Source: Athripsodes cinereus | Lineage: Eukaryota; Arthropoda; Insecta; Trichoptera; Leptoceridae | Assembly: GCA_947579605.1 (NCBI GenBank) | Contig: OX388318.1 | Span: 1,054,001-1,118,000 of the forward strand | DNA length: 64,000 nt | Reading direction: 5' to 3' | Shown: piece by piece, positions 62,778 through 64,000 of the stretch | Layout: every line of letters starts with the position of its first letter | Numbering within the stretch: the stretch's first letter is position 1 | Program-made: the position numbers and the translations under genes | The notes under the pieces: generated by a model | What the model saw: only the letters and a program-made list of their open reading frames with translations | Told to the model about the DNA's origin: nothing | The model's database searches: none

Positions 62778-63002
62778 CTTACCAGAGGCTCCGATATTCT
62801 CTCTCATAAACTTCAAACACAATTAAATTTTTCTATCGTTTTCTTTTTTGAAAAATAATTTAAGTTTGTATAAAACCAAATGCCCCCCTAAACTCTCTCA
62901 AATTAAACAACATGCTTCTATGAAGATCAAATAGATCTGTTTTGGGAGGATACGAAGTCAGAATGGAAACGCCCTTTGTTTAAAAAAAAGTATTAAGTGT
63001 AC

Positions 63003-63106
63003 TAGTGATGTAACGAATGTGTGATTTTGGATATTTGCGAATACGAATGCAAATGCGAATACTTTGAAATATGCGAATGCGAATACGAATATTCGTTACA
63101 TCACTA
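63003..63106. mobile_element. hAT-type MITE, GAATATTCG subfamily, minimal copy
   Basis: 104 bp, only the two ends of the larger relatives: TAGTGATGTAACGAATGTGT and AATACGAATATTCGTTACAT then CACTA. The 8-bp duplication AAGTGTAC is perfect (62995-63002, 63107-63114). Confidence 0.93.
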
Positions 63107-63114
63107 AAGTGTAC

Positions 63115-63575
63115 CTATGTATTTTGTATGAGGAAATCTCTGAGTCATCTTTGATTAAATCACGTAGTACTAAATATTATAATTAAATATTTGTTGTTTT
63201 CCTAAATTTGTTATTGAGTTTTTACTTTAATTTGTTTACTAGTTAACATTGTATACAGAAATATTGTGTAAACAGTTACATACAAACAGATTAATTCTAA
63301 TATCTACACATACCTACTTATTAATAAATGTCGAAACATATTATATAAATCACAATTTACAATAATAAAATCATCAGCCAACTAATTCTTCCTAAAGAAC
63401 TCTAAGGATATCATAAACAGTTGAGAAAATTATCAAGCATATTATTGTGGCTGCCCCTACACGTCCGTTGACGTGGCTCATCACTTGGGGTTTCCACATT
63501 ATTAATAGAATTAATAAAATGGATTAAAAATATTATTACTTTCACTATGAACAGTATTTTTATAAATTACTATAT
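63115..63575. other. AT-rich spacer, no gene seen
   Basis: No recognised feature. Confidence 0.4.
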
Positions 63576-63581
63576 CTGGGT

Positions 63582-63710
63582 TTTGTTAAAAACCCAAATA
63601 CAACCTTATACACCTTTCACAGTGAGCTAAAAGCTTGTGTCGTGAAAGAGGAATTTGCTGACACCTGAGGTCGAACCACGGACCCCTTGTTCACAAGGCC
63701 GGGACGCTAC
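63582..63710 (-). mobile_element. SINE family A, minus orientation
   Basis: Minus strand: GTCCCGGCCTTGTGAACAAG, GGGTCCGTGGTTCGACCTCA (B box), then the body to CCCAGATATAG. It directly abuts a LINE fragment at 63712. Confidence 0.85.
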
Positions 63711-63711
63711 A

Positions 63712-63815
63712 AAACGCGGGTTCAAAATACCAGCATTGTGCCTGAAATATCTGTTTCAAAAATTTTCTAACAATATTTCAAATATTTATTATAATAGATG
63801 TTTGAATTATCTTGT
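63712..63815 (-). mobile_element. LINE fragment of the 6730/43185 family
   Basis: AAAACGCGGGTTCAAAATAC, CAGCATTGTGCCTGAAATAT and ATTATAATAGATGTTTGAAT match 6885-6985 and 43340-43440. Confidence 0.65.
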
Positions 63816-64000
63816 ATAAATTTATTGGTCACCTACTTAGTCGCACCATTAGTATTGGAGTCAGTTCATTATAAGTCGGCAATTAAAATATTTCCCATAA
63901 TAAGACATGTATTGTAGAAACTGTACCTATATGAATATTTAAACGTAGCTATAAACTCTGTACCTGAGAGCCATTAGGACTCAAGTGCATTTTTGACAAA

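Noticed and set aside
63961..64000. Possible missing receptor exon at the window edge: open frame ending MHLSPNGSQ before donor CAG|GTACAG on the minus strand
   Set aside because: Phase and distance would fit, but the residues are polar where TM2 must be hydrophobic, and only 12 codons are visible; likely chance.

Overview
The window looks like nuclear DNA from an insect, most likely a moth or butterfly. The evidence is spliced genes with GT-AG introns, very AT-rich intergenic DNA, many TAGGTACCTAC-like motifs, LINE 3' ends of the type common in Lepidoptera (GGAAGAGATCGC...GCGATAA), and two insect neuroendocrine genes. No bacterial or viral gene, rRNA, CRISPR array or convincing tRNA gene was seen.

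Three host genes can be built exon by exon with consistent splice phases. (1) Minus strand, 20150 to 13294: a complete seven-exon, PLP-dependent class I/II aminotransferase of 458 residues. (2) Plus strand, 27306 to 29307: a complete three-exon gene for the partner of bursicon (pburs, bursicon beta), 141 residues with the 11-cysteine cystine-knot pattern. (3) Minus strand, 57919 to 35744: five 3' exons (274 residues, late TM2 to the C-tail) of a GnRH-like neuropeptide receptor of the adipokinetic hormone / ACP type; its N-terminal exons are not visible. The introns of gene 3 reach about 9 kb and are full of transposons. A possible alternative last exon lies at 33264-33386.

Most of the remaining DNA is transposon-derived. 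A short dispersed repeat, called DR here, occurs more than 20 times; it starts near CCGTGGAGCACCC and ends GTGATGG(TAGTA)n. Three tRNA-derived SINE families (A, B, C) are present. There are many truncated LINE 3' ends, Penelope-like remnants including an 85-bp-arm palindrome, and at least eight hAT-type elements with 8-bp target duplications. Two larger terminal-inverted-repeat elements (8503-9772 and 58028-59219) were not recognised. Several long near-perfect hairpins lie at 6185-6346, 25250-25470, 31257-31341 and 49400-49580.

Layout: 1-13 kb is repeats only; 13-20 kb is the aminotransferase; 20-27 kb is intergenic with two hairpin or hAT structures; 27-30 kb is pburs with a hAT remnant directly downstream; 30-35.7 kb is intergenic; 35.7-58 kb is the receptor gene with repeat-rich introns; 58-64 kb is repeats, probably the receptor's 5' intron or upstream region. 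The three genes share no obvious pathway, although pburs and the receptor both belong to peptide-hormone signalling. No clearly new biological system was found. The most unusual items are the unclassified inverted-repeat elements and the palindromes.
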